Shown here: piece after piece, positions 9,298-19,010 of the stretch
How positions within the stretch are numbered: position 1 is the first letter of the stretch
How the letters are laid out: every line of letters starts with the position of its first letter
Assembly: GCA_007117945.1 (NCBI GenBank)
Contig: SKTN01000374.1
Coordinates: 1-34,934, forward strand
Reading direction: 5' to 3'
DNA length: 34,934 nt
Origin: Nitriliruptoraceae bacterium
Lineage (GTDB): Bacteria; Actinomycetota; Nitriliruptoria; Nitriliruptorales; Nitriliruptoraceae
Program-made: the position numbers and the translations under genes
Notes under the pieces: generated by a model
Told to the model about the DNA's origin: nothing
The model's database searches: none
What the model saw: only the letters and a program-made list of their open reading frames with translations

Positions 9298-9745
9298 GGT
9301 ATGGCTCCCTGGTGCGACAGGCTCCGGCGTTCTCCCGCCCGCTGCGGTGGACGTTGCCTGCAGGTGGCTCGCCGGAGGTGGGCGGACACTCGGCGCTGCG
9401 CCGACGACCGGCCACCGCCGATCGGCCCGGTCGGTGCGCCGAAGGTCCCACGGACCCATCGACCCCAGAAGGAACGGGCCCTCCGGCCCCACCTGCTCGG
9501 GCACCGTGGCCCCGATCACCACCCGGCTCCGCGTGCTGCAGGTCCTTCGCCGGGTCGTGCCGTCGCTTCGCACACCGCGCACCGCGCCCGTATGACCGCA
9601 TAGGTGATATCGCGTGGCCTGGTGCCGAGCGCGTCCACCGCGGGGCGGGAGCGGGCGTGGCACAGGTCGGCGACCACCGCGTGCCGGCCTCGGTCCAGCG
9701 TGAACGTGGGCTCCGAAGTCGTGCGATGGCGGCCACGGAGACGTG

Positions 9746-11239
9746 ATGCGGACGGTGTGGGTGTGGGGGGACCAGCTCAACGTCGACCTCGCCCACCTGC
9801 GCGGCAGCGACCCCGCCGACACCCACGTGCTGCTGGTCGTCAGCACGGCCAAGCTCACCGAGCGCCGCTGGCACGTGCAGAAGGCCCACCTCGTCGTCTC
9901 CGCCATGCGCCACTTCGCCGTGGAGCTCGAGGACCGCGGCTACGCGGTAGACCTCCGTCGCGCCGACACCCTGCGCGCGGGGTTCGTGGCCCACGTCGCC
10001 GAGCACGCACCTGCCGAGGTCCGGGTCATGGAGCCGGCCAGCCTGCCCGGTCGGCGGCTCCTCGACGACCTCGACGTCGAGGTGGTGGACAACGACCACT
10101 TCCTGTGCCACTGGCGCGACTTCGCAGCCTGGGCCGGTGACCGCGAGCGGGTCAAGATGGAGGACTTCTACCGCTGGCGTCGCCGGAGCACCGGCGTGCT
10201 GATGGAGGGCGAGGAGCCGGTCGGCGGGCGGTGGAACTACGACCACGACAACCGCGAGCCACCCACCGACGAGCTGGCCTCGAGGGCACCCCGCCCGGTG
10301 CGCTCCGAGCTGGACGACATCGACCGTGACACCCTGGAGCACTGGCTGCCCGAGGGGCTCTACGGTGCCCCACCGGACGGCACCTGGGCCACGACGCGGC
10401 GGCGTGCGCTCGTGCGGTTACGCCACTTCGTCGACCACGCCCTGCCCGGCTTCGGCGACCACCAGGACGCGATGGTCACCGGGGCCTGGTCGCTCAACCA
10501 CTCCCTGCTCTCCCACGCCCTCAACCTCGGACTGCTCCATCCTCGGGAGGTGATCGAGGCGGCCGAGGAGGCCTACCACGCCGGTCACGCGCCCCTGAAC
10601 GCCGTGGAGGGCTTCATCCGGCAGATCCTCGGGTGGCGCGAGTTCATCTGGGGGGTCTATCACCGATGGATGCCGGGCTGGCTGGAGGAGAACCACCTCG
10701 GCGCGGACCTGGACGTCCCACCGGCCTTCACCGGTGAGGCGGACACCGACATGGCCTGCGTCGCCGACACCGTGGCCGCGATCCACGACCACGCCTACGC
10801 CCACCACATCCAGCGCCTGATGGTGCTGGCCAACCTGGCCACCAGCGCCGGGGTGGACCCGAAAGCCTTCACCGCGTGGATGCAGGGTGCCTTCGTCGAC
10901 GCCTATGAGTGGGTGATGGTCCCCAACGTGATCGGGATGGGCACCTTCGCCGATGGTGGCCGGATGTCGACCAAGCCCTACGTCTCCGGCGGCGCCTACA
11001 TCGACCGCATGAGCGACCACTGCGACGGGTGCCGCTACGACCGCAGACAACGCTCGGGCGAGGACGCCTGCCCCTTCACGACCCTCTACTGGGACGTGCT
11101 CGACCGCAACCGCGGGGTCCTGGCGGGCAACCACCGGATGGGCCGGCAGTTCCACACCCTCGACCGCCTGCAGGACCTCGAGGCCCTTCGGGAGCGGGCC
11201 GCCGAGGTCAAGGTGCTGCTCGCCGAGGGTCGGCTGTAG
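9746..11239 (+). CDS. Cryptochrome/photolyase-related protein, FeS-BCP / CryPro ((6-4) photolyase-like) class
   Basis: MRTVWVWGDQLNVDLAHL start, SLNHSLLSHALNLGLLHPREVIEAAE, NAVEGFIRQILGWREFIWGVYH, and the cysteine arrangement MAC...HCDGC...ACPF fitting the four-Cys [4Fe-4S] site of this class. GTG 9743 is an alternative start. Confidence 0.88.
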   Translation: MRTVWVWGDQLNVDLAHLRGSDPADTHVLLVVSTAKLTERRWHVQKAHLVVSAMRHFAVELEDRGYAVDLRRADTLRAGFVAHVAEHAPAEVRVMEPASLPGRRLLDDLDVEVVDNDHFLCHWRDFAAWAGDRERVKMEDFYRWRRRSTGVLMEGEEPVGGRWNYDHDNREPPTDELASRAPRPVRSELDDIDRDTLEHWLPEGLYGAPPDGTWATTRRRALVRLRHFVDHALPGFGDHQDAMVTGAWSLNHSLLSHALNLGLLHPREVIEAAEEAYHAGHAPLNAVEGFIRQILGWREFIWGVYHRWMPGWLEENHLGADLDVPPAFTGEADTDMACVADTVAAIHDHAYAHHIQRLMVLANLATSAGVDPKAFTAWMQGAFVDAYEWVMVPNVIGMGTFADGGRMSTKPYVSGGAYIDRMSDHCDGCRYDRRQRSGEDACPFTTLYWDVLDRNRGVLAGNHRMGRQFHTLDRLQDLEALRERAAEVKVLLAEGRL

Positions 11240-11337
11240 GCCGCCCTGCCACGCAGCGCCCCGGCGTTCGCGGTGACGGTACGGCCGGGGTCCTGCGCGG
11301 CAGCGGGTGTCCCCCGGGGAGCGGGTGCACCGGGCTC

Positions 11338-11377
11338 GGTGGTCGTTGCCTGGGCTCTGGCCCAGGCAACGACCACC
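11338..11377. terminator. Perfect 18-bp stem hairpin after photolyase gene (terminator candidate)
   Basis: ggtggtcgttgcctgggc-tctg-gcccaggcaacgaccacc, exact inverted repeat in the convergent intergenic region. Confidence 0.75.
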
Positions 11378-11406
11378 CCGTGGACCCCGCCCGGCGCCAA
11401 CCCGTC

Positions 11407-11449
11407 AGAGGTGGCAGATCCCTGGGACCACGCCCAGGAAACGACCTCT
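11407..11449. terminator. Second, imperfect hairpin at the 3' end of the WS/DGAT gene
   Basis: agaggt...cctggg-accacg-cccagg...acctct; two 6-bp stems separated by an internal loop, touching the WS/DGAT stop codon. Confidence 0.45.
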
Positions 11450-12798
11450 CAGCGGCCGAGCTCCTCGGCCACCAGCTCGAACTCCGCCGTGACGTGCTCG
11501 AGGACGTGCTCCGGGTCGGGGGTGATGGCCGCGTCGGTGACCAGCCCTGGGAAGATGCTGCCGTTCACGCTGACGAAAGCCGCGCTGAGGTTGAGGTGGG
11601 CGGTCATGCCGCCCCAGCCGATGGTGCCCAGCAGCTGGGAGCCGCCGATGTGCAGGGGCAGCTGCGGACCGGGAACGTTGGTGAGCACCCCGGTGGACCG
11701 CAGCTGGTTGAGGCGGTGGATGCCCCGCTCGATCACCGGGGTGAACATCGTGGTCGTCACGATCAGCATGCGCGAGACCGCCGGCGCCGGCGAGTCCTTC
11801 AGTTCCTGCATGCGACGCTGCAGGATGCCGAGGCGCACCCGCGGGTCGTCGCTGGCCACCGGCAGCTTCAGCGGCAGCAGCCCGATGCGGTTGCCGAGGT
11901 GGCGGGGCAGTGGCTGGCCCGGCCGCCGCAGGTTGACGGGGATCATCATGGCGATGTCCTGGACCAGCGCGTCACGCTCGTCGAGGTAGCGGTGCAGCGC
12001 ACCGCTCATCACCGTGAGCACCACGTCGTTGACCGTGGCGTCGTTGGCGCGCGCGATCCGCTTGACCGTCGCGAGATCGAAGCCGTCGGGGTCCCACGCC
12101 ATGCGCTTGGTCCCGTCGGGGGTCCCCTGCAGCATGCTGCGTTGGACCATCTGCGGCGCGAGCAGCCGTCCTGCCCACTCCGCCATCTCCGCACCCTCGC
12201 GGGCGATGTCGCGGAACTCACCGGGGTGCAGGGCCAGGTGCGCGCTCTTGGCGAACAGTTGGGTACCCGTGCCGAAGGCCCCGCTGACCAGGTCCGCAAC
12301 GGAGCGGTCGCGCACGGTGATCGCCATCGGGTCGAACTCGTCGACGATCGTGAGCAGCAGGCCGAGCATCGCGAGGCCATCACCGATGCTGTGGTGGATC
12401 CGCACGTGGACGGCACAGCCGTCACCGCGGTAGCCCTGCAGGACGCTGACGTGCCACAGTGGACGGTTGCGGTCCAGGGGGATCGTGCGCTCCTCGCTGC
12501 ACCAGTCCTGGAGCGCCACCTGGTCCCCGGGGCCGGGGAGACGGTCCTCGGAGATGTGCTCGTCGAGGTCGAAGTCGTGGTCGTCGACCCACAGCGGCAT
12601 CAGCCCGGGCACCCGTGAGGCCACGATGCGCTGGCGCATGATGGGGTGCCGGTCGAGGAGCCGCTCCTGGAAGCGGGCCCGGAGCAGCTCCACATCGAGA
12701 GGCCGGTCGAACCACATGATCGACGAGATCGTCATCGGGTTCACCCGGTTCTCACCGAGGTACCAGACGGCATCACCCGGCGACATCCGCCTGGACAT
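11449..12798 (-). CDS. Wax ester synthase / diacylglycerol acyltransferase (WS/DGAT family)
   Basis: Active-site HHxxxDG as IHHSIGDGLAML, N-terminal MSRRMSPGDAVWYLGE, NDATVNDVVLTVMSGALHRYL. Start taken at internal ATG 12798; ORF extends to 12828. Confidence 0.9.
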   Translation of the reverse strand: MSRRMSPGDAVWYLGENRVNPMTISSIMWFDRPLDVELLRARFQERLLDRHPIMRQRIVASRVPGLMPLWVDDHDFDLDEHISEDRLPGPGDQVALQDWCSEERTIPLDRNRPLWHVSVLQGYRGDGCAVHVRIHHSIGDGLAMLGLLLTIVDEFDPMAITVRDRSVADLVSGAFGTGTQLFAKSAHLALHPGEFRDIAREGAEMAEWAGRLLAPQMVQRSMLQGTPDGTKRMAWDPDGFDLATVKRIARANDATVNDVVLTVMSGALHRYLDERDALVQDIAMMIPVNLRRPGQPLPRHLGNRIGLLPLKLPVASDDPRVRLGILQRRMQELKDSPAPAVSRMLIVTTTMFTPVIERGIHRLNQLRSTGVLTNVPGPQLPLHIGGSQLLGTIGWGGMTAHLNLSAAFVSVNGSIFPGLVTDAAITPDPEHVLEHVTAEFELVAEELGR

Positions 12799-12919
12799 CC
12801 TCACCCCCACCCACCTGATCGTGACCACGCGTGGCCCGACGTGTGTCCTAGCACGACCGGTCCCTCGGCGCAGAAGCTACGGAGCAACCCCAGCGTCGCA
12901 CAGTGCCGTGGGTCCCGCA

Positions 12920-12942
12920 GGCAGGGCCGGTGGACCCCTGCC
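12920..12942 (-). terminator. Weak hairpin just downstream of recD
   Basis: ggcaggg-ccggtggac-ccctgcc, 7-bp stem, 13 nt beyond the recD stop. Confidence 0.35.
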
Positions 12943-12954
12943 GGAACGGGCCGC

Positions 12955-14979
12955 TCACCGCTGCCCCTCGCCAGGCCCGGCACCACCGCCGGCGCCCTGC
13001 AGCATCTCGGCGCCACTCCCCCACAACCGTGTGCCGAGGCCCGAGGCCCGCTGCACGGGCTGCGCCAGTGCCTCCTGCAGTGCGGCCTCGCCCGCGAGGA
13101 GCGTCACCCGGGTGACGGCCCGGGTGATCGCGGTGTAGACGAGCTCACGGGTCAGCAGCGGCGAGGACCGCGCACCGAGCACGACGACGGCGTGGTCGAA
13201 CTGCGAACCCTGGCTCTTGTGGATCGTCATGGCGTAGGTGGTCTCGTGGGCTGGCAGCCGCGCGGGGGCCAGCAGCCGGACGCCACCGCCGTCGGCGGCG
13301 AAGGCGACGACCGCACGCTCCGCATCGGCGGGATCGGGCACCACGACCCCCACGTCGCCGTTGGCCAGGCGCAGGGCGCGGTCGTTCTCCGTGATCAGCA
13401 CGGGCCTGCCGAGGTAGAAGCGGCGCCGCCCCCCCCGACCGCCGATGTGGGTGGTGAGTGCCTCCTCGATGGCGGCGTTCCAGCGCTCGACACCGGCCGG
13501 CCCCCGACGATGGGCGCACAGCACACGCACACCCCCCAGTGCCGCGAGCACCTCCGCGGGGGGCCTGCCCTGCCGGGCGGCGATGACCACCTCCGCGTAG
13601 GCGTCGGCGGCCAGCGCAACGACCCCCGCCTCGGCCCTGGGGTCGGTGACCGGGTCATGGCGGCGGACCTGTCCGCCGGCCTGCGCCCCCAGGAGTGGCA
13701 GCGCTGCCGCGCTCCCGCGTTGGATCGCCGTGGCCACCTCGGCGATCCCGCCGCCGGCGGCGAAACGTCGGAACCGGTCGAGGCGCACCACGGCGTCCCA
13801 GATCCCCGGCTCGGCGGCCGCTTCCACCTCCTTGGCCAGCCGCCCACCCACCAGCGGGTCGAGCCCGGCGACGGCCTGGGGTGACAGCTGCAGCACCGGC
13901 CGACTGCCGTGGGGCCCACAGATGTCACCGAGCACCGCACCCGCCTCCACGGAGGCCAGCTGGTCACGGTCGCCGAGCAGCAGCAGGCGTGCGTCCGGCC
14001 GCACGGCGTCCACCAGCTTGGCCATCAGGGGCAGCGACACCATGGATGCCTCGTCAACGACCACGACGTCGTGGGGCAGGGGCTCACCTGCATGATGCCG
14101 GAAGCGGGTGGCGGACCCGCGCTGTACGCCCAGGAGCCGGTGGATCGTCATCGCCTCGATCCGCCCGAGCGCGTCCCGGACCCCGTCACCGACCTCGAGG
14201 TCGGCCAACGACGCCTGCAGCGACTCGGTCAGGCGGGCGGCGGCCTTGCCCGTGGGCGCCGCCAGGGCCACCTGGGGCGGACGTCGACCCTGGTGCCCGG
14301 CAGCGAGGTGGAGGGTGGCCAGCACGCGGGCGACGGTGTAGGTCTTGCCCGTGCCCGGGCCACCCGCGACCACGGTGAGATGACGGGTCAGGGCCATGGC
14401 AGCGGCCAGCCGCTGGCGGTCGAGCTCCCCGCCCACACCGAACAGCTCGTCCAGCCACCCGGAGGCGACCGCGGGATCGAGCGGTTCGGGTGGCTCGTCG
14501 GCGCGGGCGGCCAGCCCGGCGGCCAGCGCCACCTCGTAACGCCAGTACCGGTCGAGGTAGAGGCGGTCCGCCTCCAGGACCAGGGGGGTGGCACCCCCGA
14601 CACCCGTGGCGTCCGCCTCCCGCACGGCGCTACCGGCCGCCAGCTGCTCCCCCCAGCTGGCGGGGTCTGGCCAGGCCAGTGCCGCGAGCCGTCCGGGGGG
14701 CTCCTCCTCGGCGCCGCCCCCCCCGGGCACCGGTTCGACGGCGGTCCGCGCGGCCACCTGCTGCAGCTCCACGCACACGTGCCCGAGCCGCGGTGCGCGC
14801 AGGGCCAGCCCCAGGGCGAGCAGGACCGCATCGCGCTGGTCACCGGCGATCCGCCCGAGCCGGCGTGCGAGTCGGGCCTCGGCGTCGAGGAGCACGCCCG
14901 CGTCGACGAAGGCCGCGAGGTGGTCAGGCGTCGCTGGCAGCGTCGGCTGCCACGCCGCGGCGTTGCCGTCCGCGCTCAC
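12955..14979 (-). CDS. recD: Exodeoxyribonuclease V alpha subunit (RecD)
   Basis: Walker A VVAGGPGTGKTYTVARVLATL, motif II VVVDEASMVSLPLMAKL, C-terminal UvrD-like AMTIHKSQGSQFDHAVVVL and LLTRELVYTAITRAV. Downstream of recB with 4-nt overlap. Confidence 0.93.
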   Translation of the reverse strand: MSADGNAAAWQPTLPATPDHLAAFVDAGVLLDAEARLARRLGRIAGDQRDAVLLALGLALRAPRLGHVCVELQQVAARTAVEPVPGGGGAEEEPPGRLAALAWPDPASWGEQLAAGSAVREADATGVGGATPLVLEADRLYLDRYWRYEVALAAGLAARADEPPEPLDPAVASGWLDELFGVGGELDRQRLAAAMALTRHLTVVAGGPGTGKTYTVARVLATLHLAAGHQGRRPPQVALAAPTGKAAARLTESLQASLADLEVGDGVRDALGRIEAMTIHRLLGVQRGSATRFRHHAGEPLPHDVVVVDEASMVSLPLMAKLVDAVRPDARLLLLGDRDQLASVEAGAVLGDICGPHGSRPVLQLSPQAVAGLDPLVGGRLAKEVEAAAEPGIWDAVVRLDRFRRFAAGGGIAEVATAIQRGSAAALPLLGAQAGGQVRRHDPVTDPRAEAGVVALAADAYAEVVIAARQGRPPAEVLAALGGVRVLCAHRRGPAGVERWNAAIEEALTTHIGGRGGRRRFYLGRPVLITENDRALRLANGDVGVVVPDPADAERAVVAFAADGGGVRLLAPARLPAHETTYAMTIHKSQGSQFDHAVVVLGARSSPLLTRELVYTAITRAVTRVTLLAGEAALQEALAQPVQRASGLGTRLWGSGAEMLQGAGGGAGPGEGQR

Positions 14980-17900
14980 CCTGCACCTCCGTCGAGCTCC
15001 CGGCTGAGCTGGTCCACCAGCTCGGGTTCCGGCGTCAGCAGGACCACACCCGTGGACGCGTCCGGCTCGCCGACCATGCCCCGCAGGAACAGGTAGCCGG
15101 CACCCGCCAGATGCTGCGACGGGGCGTAGCCGGGTACGCGCCAGCGCAGGAACCGGTGGGCGGCGACGAGGTAGAGCAGCCCCTGGAGGACGTAGTGGTG
15201 CTCGACCATGGCGGTGCCCAGCACCGCCGCCCGGTAGTCGTGTGCCACGGACCTGCCGGTGTCCCGGTCGCCGAACCAGTTCGACTTGTAGTCGGCCACG
15301 AGGAACCGGCCGTCGGGCAGCCGTGCCAGCAGGTCGATGCTGCCGTTGAGGTAGCCCCGCACGGGCGCGCCCAACGCGGGGTCGCTCAGCTGCCGGGCGT
15401 AGGCGGCGACCAGGGGGTCCGCGCTGCCCGCCAGCACCCTGCCGAGCCGGGGCAGGCTGACCGGCTGCCCCAGCTCGGCTCCACCCCCGGCCAGGGGCAG
15501 TTCGAAGCGCAGCTCGTTGCGGCGGTCCCCGGGTGCGAGGTCGGCGAGCCGCACGTCAGCGAGCCCGGCACCCAGCGGCGTGGTGCTCGCCAGCGCCAGA
15601 CCGGTGGCGACCCGGGGCAGGTGCGCGGTGTCGACGCCGTGCCGAGTCGCCTGTTCGGCGATGACCCCGTCGCGGTGCGCCGGCTCCTCCACGCGGGTGA
15701 GATCGAGGTACTCGAGGACGTCGTGGAGGAAGGTGCCGGGACCCGGTCCACGCGGGAAGCGTCCCAGGGGGACCTCGGGGGCCGCGGCCCGACCGCCGGC
15801 CGACCCGCCCGGCGTCGGGGTCGCAGCCGCCTCGCCCGCCGGTGCCGGCTCACCGGGGTACCCCGCGACGTCGATCGCCTCCGCCGCGGCGTCCACGTCC
15901 CGGCCGGCGTCCACCGATACCCCACCAGGTTGCCCGGCGACGCCGTGGGCCAGCGCCGGGCGGACCAGGGCGGTGAAGCTGGTGCGTCGCCAGGAGCGGT
16001 CCAGGGGTGGCCGGGTCCAGGCCCGCGCCGTGAGCTCCTCCTCGGCGGGGACCTGCGGCTGCCATCGGGCGCAGGTGGACAGTGCCCTGACCACCTCCAC
16101 ACCGATCGCACGATCCTCGGCGTCCACCAGGCGATCGAGGTCGTCGAGGAGTTCCTCGTCGCTGGCGGCGACGACCCGCTGGGCGGCGGTGGCGAGGCGC
16201 GGTGCGGGATCGACCTCGTCACCGGCGTGCAGCAGGCTCGCCAGCGCGGAGGTGGGGGCGTCGGTGATCGCACCCCACCACACGATGGCGCGGTGCTCCG
16301 CCCGGGTCAGGGCGACGTAGGCCAGGCGCAACTGCTCGGTGCGACCCTCGGCGCGCGCCAGCGCGATGCTGCGCTGCTTGGACGCCGAGGTCCGGTCGGC
16401 ATCGAGGTCGAGGGTGATCGCCGCCGCGGGGTCCTCGACCTCGGGATCGTGGAACCGGGTCACGGCCTCGTCGACCGGGTCACGTCCGTCCCACAGATCG
16501 GGGCAGAGCACCACGGGGTACTGCAGGCCCTTGGAGCCGTGGACGGTGACGACCCGGACCGCCTCGGCGTCCTCCTCCAGGCGCAGCTCGGTGTCGGTGG
16601 TCGTGGCCCGTCCCTCGGCCGCATCCTGGCGGCGGGCCGACAGCCACGCGACCAGGGCGTGGGGTGCCAGGCTGTCGGCGAGCTCCGCGCGGTGCAGGAG
16701 CTCGAGCAGGTGGCGCAGGTTGGTCACGCGGCGGTCGCCGTCGTCGCGGGCGAGCAGGCGGGGTGCGACCCCGTCCTCGTCCAGGGCTTCCTGGAGCGCG
16801 GCCAGCACCCCGTGGCTCGCCCAACGGGCGCCCCAGCGGGTCAGGGCGTCCACCCACGCGTCCCAGGCACCCGCCACCTCGGTGTCCGAGGCGCTGGCCG
16901 CCATCGCCCCGGTAGCCGTCACGCCGGCCTCCGACACCGCAGCCAACTCCGCGGCGATGCGGGCCGCGTCACGTCCGCCCAGCACGCTCGCGGCGGCCGC
17001 GACCGCGGCCCGCTGTGAGCTCGGTCGCAGCATGGCGGTCAGCAGGCGCTGGAGGGCCTCGGCCTCCTCCGTGTCGTAGACGCTGCCCCCGCGCTGGATG
17101 ACCGCGGGGATGCCGGCGGCGTGCAGCGCCGCCTGCACGGCCAGGGCGCGCCGGTTGGTCCGCACCAGCACGGCCAGGTCCCGGGGCGCGAGACCACGGC
17201 GCCCATCCGCACCGTCGGGCAGGGTCGCGGGCGCCTGGAGCAGCGCGACGGCCACAGCCGCGACGTCGGCGGGCAGCCGCCGGTCGAGGGACCCCTTGGT
17301 GAGCAGCCCACGGCTCCCCGAACCGACCCCGCCGATGCTGCGGTGCAGGAACCGCAGGGTGAGGGCGGCACCCCCCTCGGGGTCCTCCAGCCGGTCGCCG
17401 CGGACGTGCGCCACCTCGTGGTAGGGGATGTCCGGGGTCCCGAAGGCACCCTGCTGGCCGAACAGGCGGTTGCAGGCCGTGACGAAGGTGCGGTCGCTGC
17501 GGTGGTTGTCGCCCAGGGTCGCCGTGGCCGGTCGGCTGTCACGGGCCCGGACGTAGGTGGCGATGTCGGCGCCGCGGAAGCCGTAGATCGCCTGTTTGGG
17601 GTCACCGATGAGGACCAGGGGCTCGTCCACGTCGAACACGCTGCTGAAGATGCGCCACTGGATCGGGTCGGTGTCCTGGAACTCGTCGATCAACGCGAAG
17701 CGGTAGCGCTGCCGGATCGCGGCACGGACCTGGTCCCGGGTTGCCGGGGCCTGCAGGGCCTGGTCGAGGCGCCGGAGCAGGTCGTCGAAGGTCAGCACCG
17801 TGCGTTGGCGCTTGCGGCGGTCGAGCTCCGCCCACACCGCCCGCGCGGCCCGCAGCAGGAAGCGGGTGGCGGGGGCGCGCACCGCCCCCCACAACGCGTC

Positions 17901-19010
17901 CGCCGCAGCCACCAGGGGATCGTCGGTGAGGACCGTCCCCGACGGCAGCACGGTGGCATCCGCGGGGGCGGCGAGCTTGGTGCCGAGCGCCGCCGAGGAG
18001 AACCAGGCGTAGGGGTGGTCCTCGGCGAGGTTCAGGCCACGCTGCGGATCGGGGGGCGGTGGCGGGAGGGGATGCGCACCCGCCAGCCAGCGGTCGACCC
18101 GCCCGAGCTGGGTGTCCGCGGCCCCGGGGGTGAAGGTGCGCTGGCGGGGCGGGTCCCACGCTCCCGCCGCGGTCAGCTCCCCCGGCAGCGCCACGGCCCG
18201 GGCACGAGCATCCTGCTCCCAGCGGGCGCGGAAGCGCTCGAGCGCACGGGTCCACAGCTGCAGGTCGCCGCCGACGTCACCGGGCAGCCCATCGTCGGGG
18301 CCAGCGTCGGGACCACCACCCGAGGCTCCGGTGCCACCCCCGTGCCCGCCCGTGCGGGGCCGCAGCTGGAGGGAGGGCAGCCCGGCGACCGCCCGGGCCA
18401 CGGCCAGCAACCGGGCCCGGTCGATGCCACCTGTCTCCTGGAGACGTCGGATCATCTCCGGGTCGGCGGGCCGCAGCTCACGGGCGAGGTGGTCGTCGAC
18501 GACCTCGGCGATCAGGTCGGCGTCGTCGTCGAGCAGCACGGCGTCGAAGTCGATCCCGGCCTCGAGGGCGGCGTGATGCAGCATCGCCTGGCAGAAGCCG
18601 TGGATCGTGGCGATGGTCGCCTCGTCGAGCTGCGCCAGCGCCCGACGCAGCCGCTCACGACGGGTGTGGAGCTCCCCGACGGGGTCGGCGGCGGTGCGCA
18701 CGTCGGCGACGAGCCGTTGCACGAGGCCGTCGCCGGCCACCTCCCTGTCCACCCCCTCGGCATCGAGCTCGTCCAGGACCCGGGCGAGCTCGGTCAGGCG
18801 GCGTCGCACCCGGTCACGGAGCTCGGCGGTGGCGGCCCGGGTGAAGGTGACCAGCAGCAGGTCGGGCAGCTCGAGGTCGGTCTCCAGCACCGTGCGCACG
18901 GTGATCGCGGTCAGCGTCCAGGTCTTGCCCGTACCGGCGCTCGCCTCCAGGGCCAGGGAGCCGGCCGGGAGGGGATCGGTGACCGCATCGAAGGCGGGGA
19001 CGGGGCTCAT
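14976..19010 (-). CDS. recB: Exodeoxyribonuclease V beta subunit (RecB helicase-nuclease)
   Basis: Walker A LEASAGTGKTWTLTAI, ALIDEFQDTDPIQWRIF, VTVHGSKGLQYPVVLCP, nuclease motif FLVADYKSNWFGDRD. Start at ATG 19008-19010. Confidence 0.94.
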   Translation of the reverse strand: MSPVPAFDAVTDPLPAGSLALEASAGTGKTWTLTAITVRTVLETDLELPDLLLVTFTRAATAELRDRVRRRLTELARVLDELDAEGVDREVAGDGLVQRLVADVRTAADPVGELHTRRERLRRALAQLDEATIATIHGFCQAMLHHAALEAGIDFDAVLLDDDADLIAEVVDDHLARELRPADPEMIRRLQETGGIDRARLLAVARAVAGLPSLQLRPRTGGHGGGTGASGGGPDAGPDDGLPGDVGGDLQLWTRALERFRARWEQDARARAVALPGELTAAGAWDPPRQRTFTPGAADTQLGRVDRWLAGAHPLPPPPPDPQRGLNLAEDHPYAWFSSAALGTKLAAPADATVLPSGTVLTDDPLVAAADALWGAVRAPATRFLLRAARAVWAELDRRKRQRTVLTFDDLLRRLDQALQAPATRDQVRAAIRQRYRFALIDEFQDTDPIQWRIFSSVFDVDEPLVLIGDPKQAIYGFRGADIATYVRARDSRPATATLGDNHRSDRTFVTACNRLFGQQGAFGTPDIPYHEVAHVRGDRLEDPEGGAALTLRFLHRSIGGVGSGSRGLLTKGSLDRRLPADVAAVAVALLQAPATLPDGADGRRGLAPRDLAVLVRTNRRALAVQAALHAAGIPAVIQRGGSVYDTEEAEALQRLLTAMLRPSSQRAAVAAAASVLGGRDAARIAAELAAVSEAGVTATGAMAASASDTEVAGAWDAWVDALTRWGARWASHGVLAALQEALDEDGVAPRLLARDDGDRRVTNLRHLLELLHRAELADSLAPHALVAWLSARRQDAAEGRATTTDTELRLEEDAEAVRVVTVHGSKGLQYPVVLCPDLWDGRDPVDEAVTRFHDPEVEDPAAAITLDLDADRTSASKQRSIALARAEGRTEQLRLAYVALTRAEHRAIVWWGAITDAPTSALASLLHAGDEVDPAPRLATAAQRVVAASDEELLDDLDRLVDAEDRAIGVEVVRALSTCARWQPQVPAEEELTARAWTRPPLDRSWRRTSFTALVRPALAHGVAGQPGGVSVDAGRDVDAAAEAIDVAGYPGEPAPAGEAAATPTPGGSAGGRAAAPEVPLGRFPRGPGPGTFLHDVLEYLDLTRVEEPAHRDGVIAEQATRHGVDTAHLPRVATGLALASTTPLGAGLADVRLADLAPGDRRNELRFELPLAGGGAELGQPVSLPRLGRVLAGSADPLVAAYARQLSDPALGAPVRGYLNGSIDLLARLPDGRFLVADYKSNWFGDRDTGRSVAHDYRAAVLGTAMVEHHYVLQGLLYLVAAHRFLRWRVPGYAPSQHLAGAGYLFLRGMVGEPDASTGVVLLTPEPELVDQLSRELDGGAG

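Noticed and set aside
9591-9602. TATGACCGCATA 4+4+4 inverted repeat in the lctP/photolyase divergent region
   Set aside because: Short arms, far from the lctP start, and no match to an operator consensus I can defend; could be chance.
7351-9603. 750-aa plus-strand ORF antisense to the lactate permease
   Set aside because: Composition (D/H/E/G/Q repeats) is the typical reverse-frame artefact of a membrane protein gene; the minus-strand product is clearly LctP.
9298-9906. N-terminal extension of the lactate permease ORF (about 200 codons upstream)
   Set aside because: Extension is Arg/Pro-rich and motif-free and would overlap the photolyase gene; GTG 9297 gives the expected hydrophobic N-terminus.
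8414-10342. 642-aa minus-strand ORF spanning the permease/photolyase divergent region
   Set aside because: Out of frame with LctP and antisense to the photolyase; no motifs.
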